A DNA stretch of 64,000 nucleotides from Mangrovimonas sp. TPBH4. Lineage in GTDB: Bacteria; Bacteroidota; Bacteroidia; Flavobacteriales; Flavobacteriaceae. Where the stretch lies: positions 124,001 to 188,000 of the forward strand of contig NZ_LBIO01000042.1 in assembly GCF_001280505.1 (NCBI RefSeq). The letters run 5' to 3'. The notes under the pieces are model-generated. The model had not been told where the DNA came from. It was given only the letters and a program-made list of their open reading frames with translations, and ran no database searches. A program made the position numbers and the translations under genes. Positions 35,142 to 44,070 of the stretch are shown here, piece by piece. How positions within the stretch are numbered: position 1 is the first letter of the stretch; every line of letters starts with the position of its first letter.

Positions 35142-35744
35142 ATGGCAAAAAGAGCAGCACCCGAAGTAAATGCAGGATCAATGGCTGATATTGCGTTCTT
35201 ACTTCTTATATTCTTCTTGGTAACTACTACTATTGAAACCGATACTGGTTTGAGTAGAAAGTTACCACCAATAGACGATCAAAATGTTGAACCACCTGTA
35301 ATTAAGCAAAAAAACATCTTTACAGTGTTGATCAACAAAAACGATCAGCTTTTGGTAGAAGACGAATTGATGGAGTTGAAGGATTTAAGAAAGGCAGCTG
35401 TTGAGTTTTTGGATAATGGTGGTGGTGCAGGCGATGACGCTTGTGGCTATTGTAAAGGTAAAAGAGATCCTAAATCTTCTGATAATCCTGATAAAGCAAT
35501 TATCTCACTTAAAAACGAGAGAGAGACATCATACTCAATGTATATTTCTGTACAAAACGAGTTGGTGGCAGCCTATAACGAGTTGAGAAACCGTCGTGCA
35601 CAAGAGTTGTTTGGAAGAGCTTTCAAGGAAATGGAAATAGCTTACGACGACTCCCGTTCACCAGAGTTCAAAAGTGAAAAGCTAAAGGAGAAAATTGAGA
35701 AGATAAAACTTGAGTATCCTCAAAAGTTATCTGAAGTGCAATAG
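35142..35744 (+). CDS. exbD: ExbD/TolR-type protein with an inserted loop
   Basis: 200 residues. One N-terminal TM helix (SMADIAFLLLIFFLVTTT) with the pore Asp, then a periplasmic domain. It is longer than usual (about 130-160) because of an insert around residues 88-115 with a CGYC pair and a polar KGKRDPKSSDNPDK stretch. The CxxC could form a disulfide in the periplasm. It is followed by a second exbD. Confidence 0.92.
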   Translation: MAKRAAPEVNAGSMADIAFLLLIFFLVTTTIETDTGLSRKLPPIDDQNVEPPVIKQKNIFTVLINKNDQLLVEDELMELKDLRKAAVEFLDNGGGAGDDACGYCKGKRDPKSSDNPDKAIISLKNERETSYSMYISVQNELVAAYNELRNRRAQELFGRAFKEMEIAYDDSRSPEFKSEKLKEKIEKIKLEYPQKLSEVQ

Positions 35745-35765
35745 TAATTTAGAAAACACAATTTT

Positions 35766-36245
35766 ATGTCTAAATTTAATAAGAAAAAATCAGGCGATTT
35801 ACCAGCGATCTCAACAGCATCTTTACCGGATATTGTATTCATGCTTTTGTTCTTCTTTATGGTTGCTACCGTAATGCGTGATACTACTTTAAAAGTCAAA
35901 AATGATCTGCCTTTCGCAGACCAAGTTGAAAAGCTTGACAAAAAAGACTTGATAATGTACATCTACGCAGGGAAACCGTCTGATAGATTTCAAAGTACGT
36001 TTGGTAAAGAGGCCCGTATCCAGCTCAACGATAAGTTTGCCGATGTTAGTGACATTCAAGCTTTCATTGAGGCCGAAAGAGCTTCTAAGCGTGAAGAATT
36101 GGTACCTTTCTTAACTACAGCTTTAAAAGTAGATAAGGAGGTTAATATGGGAATTGTAAGTGATATTAAAACTGAACTTAGAAAAGTGAATGCTTTGAAG
36201 ATCAACTATACAACACGTAATGGTGATATCTCCCAAAATGATTAA
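35766..36245 (+). CDS. exbD: Second ExbD/TolR-type protein
   Basis: 159 residues. A single TM helix with the family motif (SLPDIVFMLLFFFMVATV, Asp present) and a shorter periplasmic domain without the insert of its neighbour. Two different ExbD paralogs with one ExbB is a common Bacteroidota arrangement. The gene ends just ahead of a strong terminator. Confidence 0.92.
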   Translation: MSKFNKKKSGDLPAISTASLPDIVFMLLFFFMVATVMRDTTLKVKNDLPFADQVEKLDKKDLIMYIYAGKPSDRFQSTFGKEARIQLNDKFADVSDIQAFIEAERASKREELVPFLTTALKVDKEVNMGIVSDIKTELRKVNALKINYTTRNGDISQND

Positions 36246-36272
36246 ATAATTTTATTTGTTAAATATATTGGA

Positions 36273-36306
36273 AAACATCCTGGTGCTTGCATCAGGATGT
36301 TTTTTT
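36273..36306 (+). terminator. Terminator of the exbB-exbD operon
   Basis: 10-bp stem AAACATCCTG/CAGGATGTTT, extendable inward, with T7 after it. Confidence 0.88.
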
Positions 36307-36323
36307 ATGTGCTTATTTTAGAG

Positions 36324-36356
36324 TTGAAATACTAAAGTTTTATTCTTCTATATTTG
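36324..36356 (+). promoter_or_regulatory. Promoter of the outer-membrane protein gene, probably leaderless
   Basis: TTG (36324-36326), 22-bp spacer, TATATTTG (36349-36356). The ATG follows 5 nt later. Confidence 0.6.
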
Positions 36357-36361
36357 TGTCT

Positions 36362-37057
36362 ATGAAACACTGGTTGAACTGCATATTTTTAGTTGGTATT
36401 ATTGGGTTAGGGTTTTCACAGTCTGTAACTGATTCTTTGGTTGTAGATTCTAACTACAGGGAAGACCAGTTTTATGCTGGAGTTACTTATAATTGGTTAG
36501 TCAAGGAACCGTCAGGGCTTTCACAAAGCGGCTTTTCGTACGGTCTGCATTTGGGTTTTATAAGGGATATGCCCATTAATAAACGTCGGAATGTGGCTTT
36601 TGGATTGGGCTTGGGATTTGCTCTAAATAACTACAATCAAAATATGTCCATTATAAAGAATGGGGACAGAGGCTTTAATTACAGTATTATAGACGAAAGC
36701 GAACAGTCTTATTCAAAAAACAGATTCTCCACTTATGTCGTTGAAATGCCTTTTGAAATAAGATGGCGTACATCAACTGCCAAGGTGTACGATTTTTGGC
36801 GTATTTATACTGGATTTAAGCTAGGATATGTGTTCTACAATACATCGTTGTATGATGGTAGTTTAGGAACGCTTAGATACAAGAATAATGACGATTTTAA
36901 CGACTTCCAATACGGACTAACTTTAAGTGCCGGTTATGACGATTTCAATTTGCATTTATATTATGGCTTGAATTCTATTTTTGGTAATGCCAAAGTTAGT
37001 AATGAAAACTTGGAGATGACAACACTAAAAATAGGCCTTATGTTTTTCTTCCTATAG
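36362..37057 (+). CDS. PorT-like outer-membrane beta-barrel protein
   Basis: 231 residues from ATG 36362, which opens a signal peptide (MKHWLNCIFLVGIIGLGFSQ); the longer upstream frame starts before the promoter. About eight to ten strands with Tyr/Gly patterns (FGLGLGFALNNYN, YTGFKLGYVFYN, FNLHLYYGLNSIFG) and the end LMFFFL. It is of the PorT/OMP_b-brl type by size and look. True PorT, a type IX secretion part, cannot be claimed. It overlaps the next, convergent gene by 6 bp. Confidence 0.72.
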   Translation: MKHWLNCIFLVGIIGLGFSQSVTDSLVVDSNYREDQFYAGVTYNWLVKEPSGLSQSGFSYGLHLGFIRDMPINKRRNVAFGLGLGFALNNYNQNMSIIKNGDRGFNYSIIDESEQSYSKNRFSTYVVEMPFEIRWRTSTAKVYDFWRIYTGFKLGYVFYNTSLYDGSLGTLRYKNNDDFNDFQYGLTLSAGYDDFNLHLYYGLNSIFGNAKVSNENLEMTTLKIGLMFFFL

Positions 37058-37648
37058 CCAATAATTCAGCATTATTAATTGCGGTAAAAAGCCAATAAAG
37101 AAACCTATTATTAGTTCAATGGGCGTATGTGCCTTTAGATGCAACCTTGAGGTAGCTATAGCTCCCAAAAAAATGCACATAAGTGCAATGCTTCCATTTA
37201 TATTTATTTGAAAATGGATGCCTATGGCAATGGCAAACATGAATAATCCAGCAGCAGCTATCATATGGATGCTAGCCTTGATATCCATTAATGCCAAAAT
37301 CAAACAGGTTAAAGTCGAGCACAGTATACCGATGAAGAAGAAATACAATTCAGGTATTTCATTTTCAGGTAAAACTCTAGTAAAAATTAAAATGACAATG
37401 GCGCATTGAAGTACTAGGGGTAGGATGCGTTCTTTAGTAGTTTCCAAATAGAAGGAATCTATTTTCTTTAATGTTTTTAAAAGGTAGAACAATAGGATGG
37501 GCAGGATAATGGTCAATATGCTTACCGAAAATACCTTGGCCTTAACAATTGGTTCAGGAATATACCTGGGAGTTTTAGAAAAATAGAACAATACCCCCAA
37601 TAAGGGCATTAACACGGGATGAAATATAAATGAAATAGCTTTTAGCAT
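37052..37648 (-). CDS. PAP2-like integral membrane protein
   Basis: 198 residues, about six hydrophobic helices. The C-terminal SRLHLKAHTPIELIIGF resembles the last PAP2 motif (SR-x5-H-x3-D/E), but the upstream motifs (K-x6-RP, PSGH) are absent. So it may be an inactive or distant phosphatase relative, as often seen for this Bacteroidota family. Role unknown. Confidence 0.65.
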   Translation of the reverse strand: MLKAISFIFHPVLMPLLGVLFYFSKTPRYIPEPIVKAKVFSVSILTIILPILLFYLLKTLKKIDSFYLETTKERILPLVLQCAIVILIFTRVLPENEIPELYFFFIGILCSTLTCLILALMDIKASIHMIAAAGLFMFAIAIGIHFQININGSIALMCIFLGAIATSRLHLKAHTPIELIIGFFIGFLPQLIMLNYWL

Positions 37649-37896
37649 GCAACGAAGCAGTCTTGTAATTTACAACTTTCAATTATGCATACAAGATAGT
37701 ATTCATTATCGAGATTCAAGCCATTTGTAGGAACTCTTTATAAATGAAAATCAATGTATCTTTTATTCCTTTGTGTGGTTTCGTTGTGTTAAAATCCGGT
37801 AAGATTTTCGGGTTAAGAAGTTAAGGTAGCTAAATTGCGAAGATTTTCTGCGGGGAACATCGTAAGGAATGAATTATATATTGTTTTACCACATGT

Positions 37897-38328
37897 TCAT
37901 TTCATTATTTTATTCAATTCTGGATAACCTTCATGTTTTAGATAAGGCATTCCGTCTATTATTAATTTAGTTTTTGATAAATATTCAATTTTGGAGGTGT
38001 CCGTACTTCCAATTCCAACAAACTCAATTTGAACACTGTCTTTTACTTTTATCAGGCTCGCAACGGATTGACAAGAAGTAAATTCAATAGAATGATTTAG
38101 AAAATTATTTTTATAACCAACATTTTCCCAACGACTTGAATTTTTAGTGAATTTTAAACATACTATTCGTTCTGTTTCAGAATGCTCTTCCCCTAAATCC
38201 ATTATCCAATATCCGTTCAGATTTTCACGTACAGAATCAAGTTCAGTTAAGTCAATTTGGTAGTCAATTTTAGAAACAATCAAATTCCGTTTTGGGTTTG
38301 AACACCCAAGTAGTAAAAAAGTCAGAAT
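37897..38328 (-). CDS. Orphan lipoprotein, start codon unclear
   Basis: The frame from 38328 reads ILTFLLLGCSNPKRN, an almost complete lipoprotein signal with lipobox LLLGCS, but there is no ATG before the upstream TAA at 38331-38329. Only ATT (38328) and CTG (38325) could start there; TTG at 38283 would drop the signal. The body (about 128 residues) has a 'GYWIMDLG' segment and no known domain. It may be a real gene with a rare start, or one that recently lost its ATG. It stands alone in AT-rich DNA. Confidence 0.5.
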   Translation of the reverse strand: MLTFLLLGCSNPKRNLIVSKIDYQIDLTELDSVRENLNGYWIMDLGEEHSETERIVCLKFTKNSSRWENVGYKNNFLNHSIEFTSCQSVASLIKVKDSVQIEFVGIGSTDTSKIEYLSKTKLIIDGMPYLKHEGYPELNKIMK

Positions 38329-38420
38329 TTATATGTTTAATAATAATCTCAATTTACGATTTTTTTAATTTTGGAAAACTTCCGTATAAATACAATTCAG
38401 AGTTAAGGATTGTTTAAAAA

Positions 38421-39887
38421 CTATATTTTTTTACGTAATCTAGCAACAGGCAGGTCAAGTTGTTCTCTGTATTTGGCAACTGTTCTTCTAGCAATAGGAT
38501 ACCCTTTTTCCTTTAGGATGGAAGCTAACTTCTCATCGGTAAGTGGTTTCTGTTTGTCCTCTTCTTCGATAACCGTTTCCAATATTTTTTTGATTTCCCT
38601 TGTAGAGACTTCTTCTCCTTGGTCGTTGGTCATGGATTCCGAAAAGAATTCCTTAATGAGTTTGGTGCCGTAAGGGGTATCTACATATTTGCTGTTGGCC
38701 ACACGGGATACGGTAGAAACATCCATTCCAATTTCATCCGCAATGTCTTTCAAGATCATAGGTCTTAACTTGCGTTCGTCTCCCGTAAGAAAGTACTCTT
38801 CCTGATAGTTCATTATGGCACTCATGGTAACGAAGAGTGTCTGCTGCCTTTGTTTAATGGCTTCAATAAACCATTTCGCTGCATCCAATTTCTGTTTGAT
38901 GAATAGAACGGCATCTTTTTGTTGCTTGGATTTATCTTTACTTTCCTTATAGCCCTTCATCATGTTGCTATATTCCCTCGAAACATGTAATTCGGGAGCG
39001 TTTCTACCATTTAGGGTCAATTCCAATTCACCATCAACAATTCTAATGGCAAAATCCGGGACCACGTGCTCTACCATTTTGTTGTTCCCTGAGTAGGACC
39101 CACCAGGTTTTGGATTAAGATGCTCTATTTCTTCAATGGCATCCCTAAGTTGTTCTTCGGTGACATCAAATTTTTGAAGGAGTTTTTTGTAATGCTTTTT
39201 GGTGAATTGTTCAAAAGCATTGTCGATGATTTCGATGGCCAATTCAACATCTGGATTTTTCTCCTTACGATGTAATTGAATACTTAAACATTCCTGTAGG
39301 TTCCGGGCGCCAACGCCAGCAGGATCCAATAAATGAACCTTGTGGAGTACTTTTTCAACCGATTCAACGTCAGTAAAAATGTTTTGGGTAAAGGCAAGGT
39401 CATCCACAATATCGTGCAATGAACGCCTGATATAACCACTTTCGTCTATGCTTCCTACCAAGAATTCTGCAATGTCCATTTCTTCCTCGGTAAGTCTGAA
39501 GGTATTGAGTTGGTTGGTCAAGTGTTGGGTAAATGAGGTCCCCGCAGCATAAGGTACATTCTTTTCTTCGTCGTCACTGCTGTAGTTATTGCTTTGGGTG
39601 CGATAGTCAGGAATGTCGTCGTCACTCAAATAATCGTCCACATTAATATCGTCTGCATTGATGGTTTCATTGTCATTGATTTCATCTGCAGAATTATCAA
39701 ATTCCTCAAAGGTGTCTTCGTGGTCGTCATGCTTCTCCTTGCCGCTTTCCAACGCAGGGTTTTCTTCCAGTTCCTGCTTTAAACGCTGCTCAAATGCCTG
39801 TGTAGGCAATTGAATCAATTTCATTAATTGAATTTGTTGCGGCGATAGTTTTTGCGATAATTTGAACTGTAAATACTGCTTGAGCAT
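38421..39887 (-). CDS. rpoN: RNA polymerase sigma-54 factor
   Basis: 488 residues. Region I (Gln-rich, MLKQYLQFKLSQKLSPQQIQLMKLIQ) binds activators; an acidic region II follows (about 45-130); the core-binding part and HTH come next; the RpoN box is ARRTVAKYRE at 466-475. Directs transcription from -24/-12 promoters with AAA+ activators. It is separated from asnS by a terminator, so it has its own promoter. Confidence 0.96.
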   Translation of the reverse strand: MLKQYLQFKLSQKLSPQQIQLMKLIQLPTQAFEQRLKQELEENPALESGKEKHDDHEDTFEEFDNSADEINDNETINADDINVDDYLSDDDIPDYRTQSNNYSSDDEEKNVPYAAGTSFTQHLTNQLNTFRLTEEEMDIAEFLVGSIDESGYIRRSLHDIVDDLAFTQNIFTDVESVEKVLHKVHLLDPAGVGARNLQECLSIQLHRKEKNPDVELAIEIIDNAFEQFTKKHYKKLLQKFDVTEEQLRDAIEEIEHLNPKPGGSYSGNNKMVEHVVPDFAIRIVDGELELTLNGRNAPELHVSREYSNMMKGYKESKDKSKQQKDAVLFIKQKLDAAKWFIEAIKQRQQTLFVTMSAIMNYQEEYFLTGDERKLRPMILKDIADEIGMDVSTVSRVANSKYVDTPYGTKLIKEFFSESMTNDQGEEVSTREIKKILETVIEEEDKQKPLTDEKLASILKEKGYPIARRTVAKYREQLDLPVARLRKKI

Positions 39888-39914
39888 AGCTTAAAATTGC
39901 TTTCGGATAAAGGT

Positions 39915-39956
39915 AAAAAAAACAACCTATATTAAAATGTAAACATAGGTTGTTTT
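39915..39956 (-). terminator. Terminator of asnS
   Basis: 12-bp stem AAAACAACCTAT with a 14-nt loop and T8 leftward. It separates asnS from rpoN. Confidence 0.88.
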
Positions 39957-39980
39957 GAAATGATTTATGCTAATTTTTTA

Positions 39981-41414
39981 TTAAAAATCGGCGTTTTGAG
40001 GTGTTCTTGGATAAGGGATGACATCTCTAATATTGGTCATTCCCGTGGCAAACATTACCAAGCGTTCAAACCCAAGTCCAAAGCCAGAGTGAACTGCAGT
40101 TCCGTACTTGCGCAAGTCCAGGTACCACCACAATTCTTCTTCCTCGATGTCCAAGGCTTTCATCTTTTCTTTCAGAACTTCCAAACGCTCTTCACGCTGA
40201 GATCCACCAACGATTTCTCCAATACCAGGGAACAAAATATCCATGGCACGAACCGTTTTTCCATCGTCGTTCAAGCGCATGTAGAAGGCTTTGATGTTGG
40301 CCGGATAATCAAACAGGATTACTGGACACTTAAAGTGCTTTTCAACAAGGAAACGCTCGTGTTCACTTTGAAGGTCTGCACCCCATTCGTTAATGATATA
40401 GTTGAATTTCTTCTTTTTGTTTGGCTTTGAGTTTCTCAGAATATCGATGGCCTCGGTATAGCTTACACGTTTGAAGTTGTTGTCTGCAACAAACCTAAGT
40501 TTTTCAATAAGGCTCATCTCGCTGCGCTCGGCCTGAGGTTTTGTTTTTTCCTCATCCAATAGACGTTGCTCCAAGAATTTAAGGTCGTCCATGTTATGCT
40601 CCAAGACATAGTTGATCACAGATTTCATGAAATTTTCTGCAAGATCCATATTGCCTGCCAAGTCCATAAAAGCAACTTCTGGTTCAATCATCCAGAACTC
40701 GGCAAGGTGTCTTGAAGTATTGGAGTTTTCGGCTCTAAATGTAGGGCCGAACGTATATACTTTCCCCAACGACATGGCATAGGTTTCAGCTTCCAATTGT
40801 CCTGATACCGTTAGGTTGGTTTCCTTTCCGAAGAAATCTTCTTTATAGTCTACATTTCCTTCTTCATTCAATGGCGGGTTTTTGGCGTCCAAAGCAGACA
40901 CTCTAAACATTTCGCCAGCCCCTTCAGCATCACTTCCTGTAATGATAGGCGTGTGCATGTAGTAGAAACCATTCTCGTTAAAGTACTTGTGTATGGCAAA
41001 AGACAATGACGAACGCAAACGCATTACGGCACTAAAGGTATTGGTTCTAGTGCGCAGGTGTGCATTTTCACGTAGGAATTCGAAAGTGTGTTTTTTTGGT
41101 TGAATAGGATAGGTTTCCGGATCGGAATCTCCTAAAATCTCAATCGACTTTACCTGGATTTCCACACGTTGGCCTTTTCCTTGGCTTTCTACCAGTTCCC
41201 CTACAATATGAACGGCAGCACCGGTGGTGATTCGTTTTAGGGTAGAAGGATCGGTGTTTTCAAAATCCACCACACACTGAATGTTGTGAATTGTAGATCC
41301 ATCGTTTAAGGCGATAAATCTGTTGGCTCTAAAAGTGCGTACCCAACCTTTAATTTCTATGTCATGAAATGTGATATCCTGCGATAATAAGTCGGCAATT
41401 GTATGTGATTTCAT
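39981..41414 (-). CDS. asnS: Asparagine-tRNA ligase
   Basis: Class II synthetase of 477 residues. An N-terminal OB fold (IKGWVRTFRANRF), motif 2 (FRAENSNTSRHLAEFWMIEPE) and motif 3 (GFGLGFERLVMFATGM) are clear. The NTSRHLAEFW run is the AsnRS type rather than AspRS. Own terminator. Confidence 0.97.
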   Translation of the reverse strand: MKSHTIADLLSQDITFHDIEIKGWVRTFRANRFIALNDGSTIHNIQCVVDFENTDPSTLKRITTGAAVHIVGELVESQGKGQRVEIQVKSIEILGDSDPETYPIQPKKHTFEFLRENAHLRTRTNTFSAVMRLRSSLSFAIHKYFNENGFYYMHTPIITGSDAEGAGEMFRVSALDAKNPPLNEEGNVDYKEDFFGKETNLTVSGQLEAETYAMSLGKVYTFGPTFRAENSNTSRHLAEFWMIEPEVAFMDLAGNMDLAENFMKSVINYVLEHNMDDLKFLEQRLLDEEKTKPQAERSEMSLIEKLRFVADNNFKRVSYTEAIDILRNSKPNKKKKFNYIINEWGADLQSEHERFLVEKHFKCPVILFDYPANIKAFYMRLNDDGKTVRAMDILFPGIGEIVGGSQREERLEVLKEKMKALDIEEEELWWYLDLRKYGTAVHSGFGLGFERLVMFATGMTNIRDVIPYPRTPQNADF

Positions 41415-41606
41415 TTCTAAATCAATATTGTTTTAAAGCTTATTTGCATCGAAGTGATTGTAAACAAACTGGCTTCAAAATGCAAATAGGTTATTGGTTT
41501 TAAGTTTTGAACTGCAAAGATAAAAAAGCCAAACGGCATTTTTATCGATAATTGGTATTTAAATCCAACGAGACTTTCCCTTATTCAAATAATTATTTGG
41601 TTAAAT

Positions 41607-44000
41607 TTAAAGTAGGTCTTCCTCGTCTTCCTCTGGAATGATATTGATGGAAGGCTCTCTCAATACTTCCTTATTGGCAATACTTCTTTCCAGGGATAGT
41701 AACAATGACGGCAACAACAATAAATTGGACAGCATAGCAAACAACAAGGTGGCCGAAACTAGGGCTCCCAAGGCTACCGTTCCTCCAAAACTTGAGATGG
41801 TAAATACCGAGAACCCGAAGAATAGCACTATGGAGGTATAGAACATACTTACTCCAGTTTCACGTAGGGCGCCAAACACCGATTTTCTGATTTTCCAGTG
41901 GTTGGCTTGGAGCTCCTGTCTGTATTTTGCCAAAAAGTGAATGGTATCATCTACTGAAATACCAAAGGCAATACTAAACACCAAAATTGTGGACGGTTTG
42001 ATAGGTACTCCCAAAAAGCCCATTAATCCTGCCGTTACCAATAGTGGTAATAGGTTAGGGATTAAGGATACGATAATCATTCTAAACGAACGGAACATAT
42101 AGGCCATAAATAGGGAAATCAACAAAATGGCCAATGACAATGAAATTACTAGGTTTTTTACCAAATATTTGGTGCCTTTTTGGAAGACCAAGGCTTTACC
42201 CGTAAGGGTTATTGTGTATTGTTCCTCTGGGAATACCTTATTGATTTTTGCTTGCAAATCTTCTTCTATACGCTCCATCCTATCGGTGCCAATATCCTTC
42301 ATAAATGTGGTGATACGCGCATATTGTCCTGTACTGTCTACAAAGTTTTTTAGTAGGTCTACATCAGATGATGAGTTTTTGGCGTAGGATAAAATAAAAC
42401 TGTTTTCTTGGCTTGTTGGCAACTGGTAGTATTTAGGATTGCCATTGTAATAGGCCTGTTTGGAATATTTCAAGAGGCTCACTACTGAAATGGGCTTTGA
42501 CAATTCTGGAGTTTCATTGATGACTTCCTCCAACTCGTTCATACGCTTCAGGGTACTCAATTTCATAACCCCTTTTTTACGTTTGGTATCCACCATAATC
42601 TCTAAGGGCATGATGCCGTTAAATTCACTTTCAAAGAATCTAATATCATCAAAGAACTCGGTATCCTGTGGCATGTCCTCAATCAAACTACCAGAAATTT
42701 TCATTTGGTAAATACCTATGATACTAGCTATCATAAGAACCAATGAAATAGAGTAAATAGCAATTTTGTGTTCCTTTACCATTCTTACCATCCAATCAAC
42801 AATGGTGCTTATCCAACGTTTGTTGAGGTGCTCTAGATGGCGCTCCTTAGGGTAAGGCAAGAAGGTGTAAACAATAGGGATTATCAATAAGCACAACACA
42901 AAAATGCCCAAAATACTTAAGGAGGCTACAATACCAAATTCTTTTAAAAGCTTACTCTGGGTAAGAATAAACGTCGCAAAACCTGAAGCAGTGGTTATGT
43001 TGGTCATCAAGGTGGCATTACCAATTTTGGTAATTACACGCTGTAGCGATTTAACCTTATTACCGTGCAATTTTACCTCATGTTGGAACTTGTTGATCAA
43101 GAAAATACAGTTAGGAATCCCAATTACAATAATTAATGGAGGGATTAAGGCTGTTAAGACGGTAATTTCATATTTGAACAAGCCCAGTATCCCGAAGGTC
43201 CACATAACTCCAATACAAACCACGATTAAGGAAATGAAGGTGGCCCTGAAGGATCTAAAGAAGAAAAAGAAGATCAAGGAGGTTACCAAAAGTGCGGCTC
43301 CAATAAATAGTCCAATTTCATCAATGATGCTCTTCGCATTTAACGTCCTGATATAGGGCATTCCGGATACGCGGACATCCAGATTGTTGGCACTTTCAAA
43401 TTCCGCAATTTTAGGTTCAAGGATTTGCTCTATAAAATCTTTCCTAAGAGAGGTGTTAACAATATCCTTTTTCATGTAAATGGCCGTTCTCACCGTTTTC
43501 GTTTCCTTATTGAAAAGGAAGTTGTCATAAAAAGGATATTTTTGGAAGAGTTCCTTCTCTAAGGTGTTGATTTGCTCCAAGGAATGAATGGAATCCTTGA
43601 TGAAGGGTTCCAAATCAAACTTTTGGGCTTCATTGTTTTTTACAAGTTTTTGAAGGTCTTTAATAGAAACAACGGTTTCAACCTCTTCATAAGGCTTGAA
43701 GCTTTCTGAAAGGCTGTTCCAGGCATTTAGTTTATCTACCGTGAACAGGGTAGAGTCCTTGACCCCAATTACAATAAGGTTACCTTCTTCTCCAAAGATA
43801 TCCAGAAAGTGGTTATAGGTAACATTAACCTCATGGTCATCGGGCAATAAATTGGCTTCCGTAAAGGTGAAGCGCATGTATTTCCATTGATAGCTGAAGA
43901 ATAACGTAACCAGAACAATGCCAATTAAAATAGCTACTTTGTTACGTAAAATAAGTCTTGCAACGACTTCCCAAAAGCCTGTTGTAAATAGTTTGAGCAT
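41607..44000 (-). CDS. MMPL/RND-superfamily exporter
   Basis: 797 residues with 12 TM helices in two repeats, each with TM1, a large extracytoplasmic loop and five TM helices, the plan of MMPL and HpnN-like exporters. It has GMPYIRTLNAKSIIDEIG ahead of TM2 and FGISVDDTIHFLAKYRQE, an RND TM4-type motif, in the second half. No adaptor or TolC gene is next to it. Lipids or hydrophobic molecules are likely cargo by family. Ends with an acidic tail (EEDEEDLL). Confidence 0.9.
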   Translation of the reverse strand: MLKLFTTGFWEVVARLILRNKVAILIGIVLVTLFFSYQWKYMRFTFTEANLLPDDHEVNVTYNHFLDIFGEEGNLIVIGVKDSTLFTVDKLNAWNSLSESFKPYEEVETVVSIKDLQKLVKNNEAQKFDLEPFIKDSIHSLEQINTLEKELFQKYPFYDNFLFNKETKTVRTAIYMKKDIVNTSLRKDFIEQILEPKIAEFESANNLDVRVSGMPYIRTLNAKSIIDEIGLFIGAALLVTSLIFFFFFRSFRATFISLIVVCIGVMWTFGILGLFKYEITVLTALIPPLIIVIGIPNCIFLINKFQHEVKLHGNKVKSLQRVITKIGNATLMTNITTASGFATFILTQSKLLKEFGIVASLSILGIFVLCLLIIPIVYTFLPYPKERHLEHLNKRWISTIVDWMVRMVKEHKIAIYSISLVLMIASIIGIYQMKISGSLIEDMPQDTEFFDDIRFFESEFNGIMPLEIMVDTKRKKGVMKLSTLKRMNELEEVINETPELSKPISVVSLLKYSKQAYYNGNPKYYQLPTSQENSFILSYAKNSSSDVDLLKNFVDSTGQYARITTFMKDIGTDRMERIEEDLQAKINKVFPEEQYTITLTGKALVFQKGTKYLVKNLVISLSLAILLISLFMAYMFRSFRMIIVSLIPNLLPLLVTAGLMGFLGVPIKPSTILVFSIAFGISVDDTIHFLAKYRQELQANHWKIRKSVFGALRETGVSMFYTSIVLFFGFSVFTISSFGGTVALGALVSATLLFAMLSNLLLLPSLLLSLERSIANKEVLREPSINIIPEEDEEDLL

Positions 44001-44070
44001 AGCTTGATAAAAACAGGCGACAAAGGTAGGAAAAAGCTAAGGATTAGGCTGCAAAATAGGCTATTTAATT

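Noticed and set aside
35142..36245. Adjacent exbD genes as a recent duplication
   Set aside because: The two proteins differ in length, insert and most of the sequence, so the split is old.
36362..37057. Naming the barrel gene porT
   Set aside because: Size and fold fit, but no PorT-specific sequence or neighbour is visible, so only a PorT-like barrel is claimed.
37052..37648. Calling this an active PAP2 phosphatase
   Set aside because: Only the last motif is recognisable; the other two catalytic motifs are missing.
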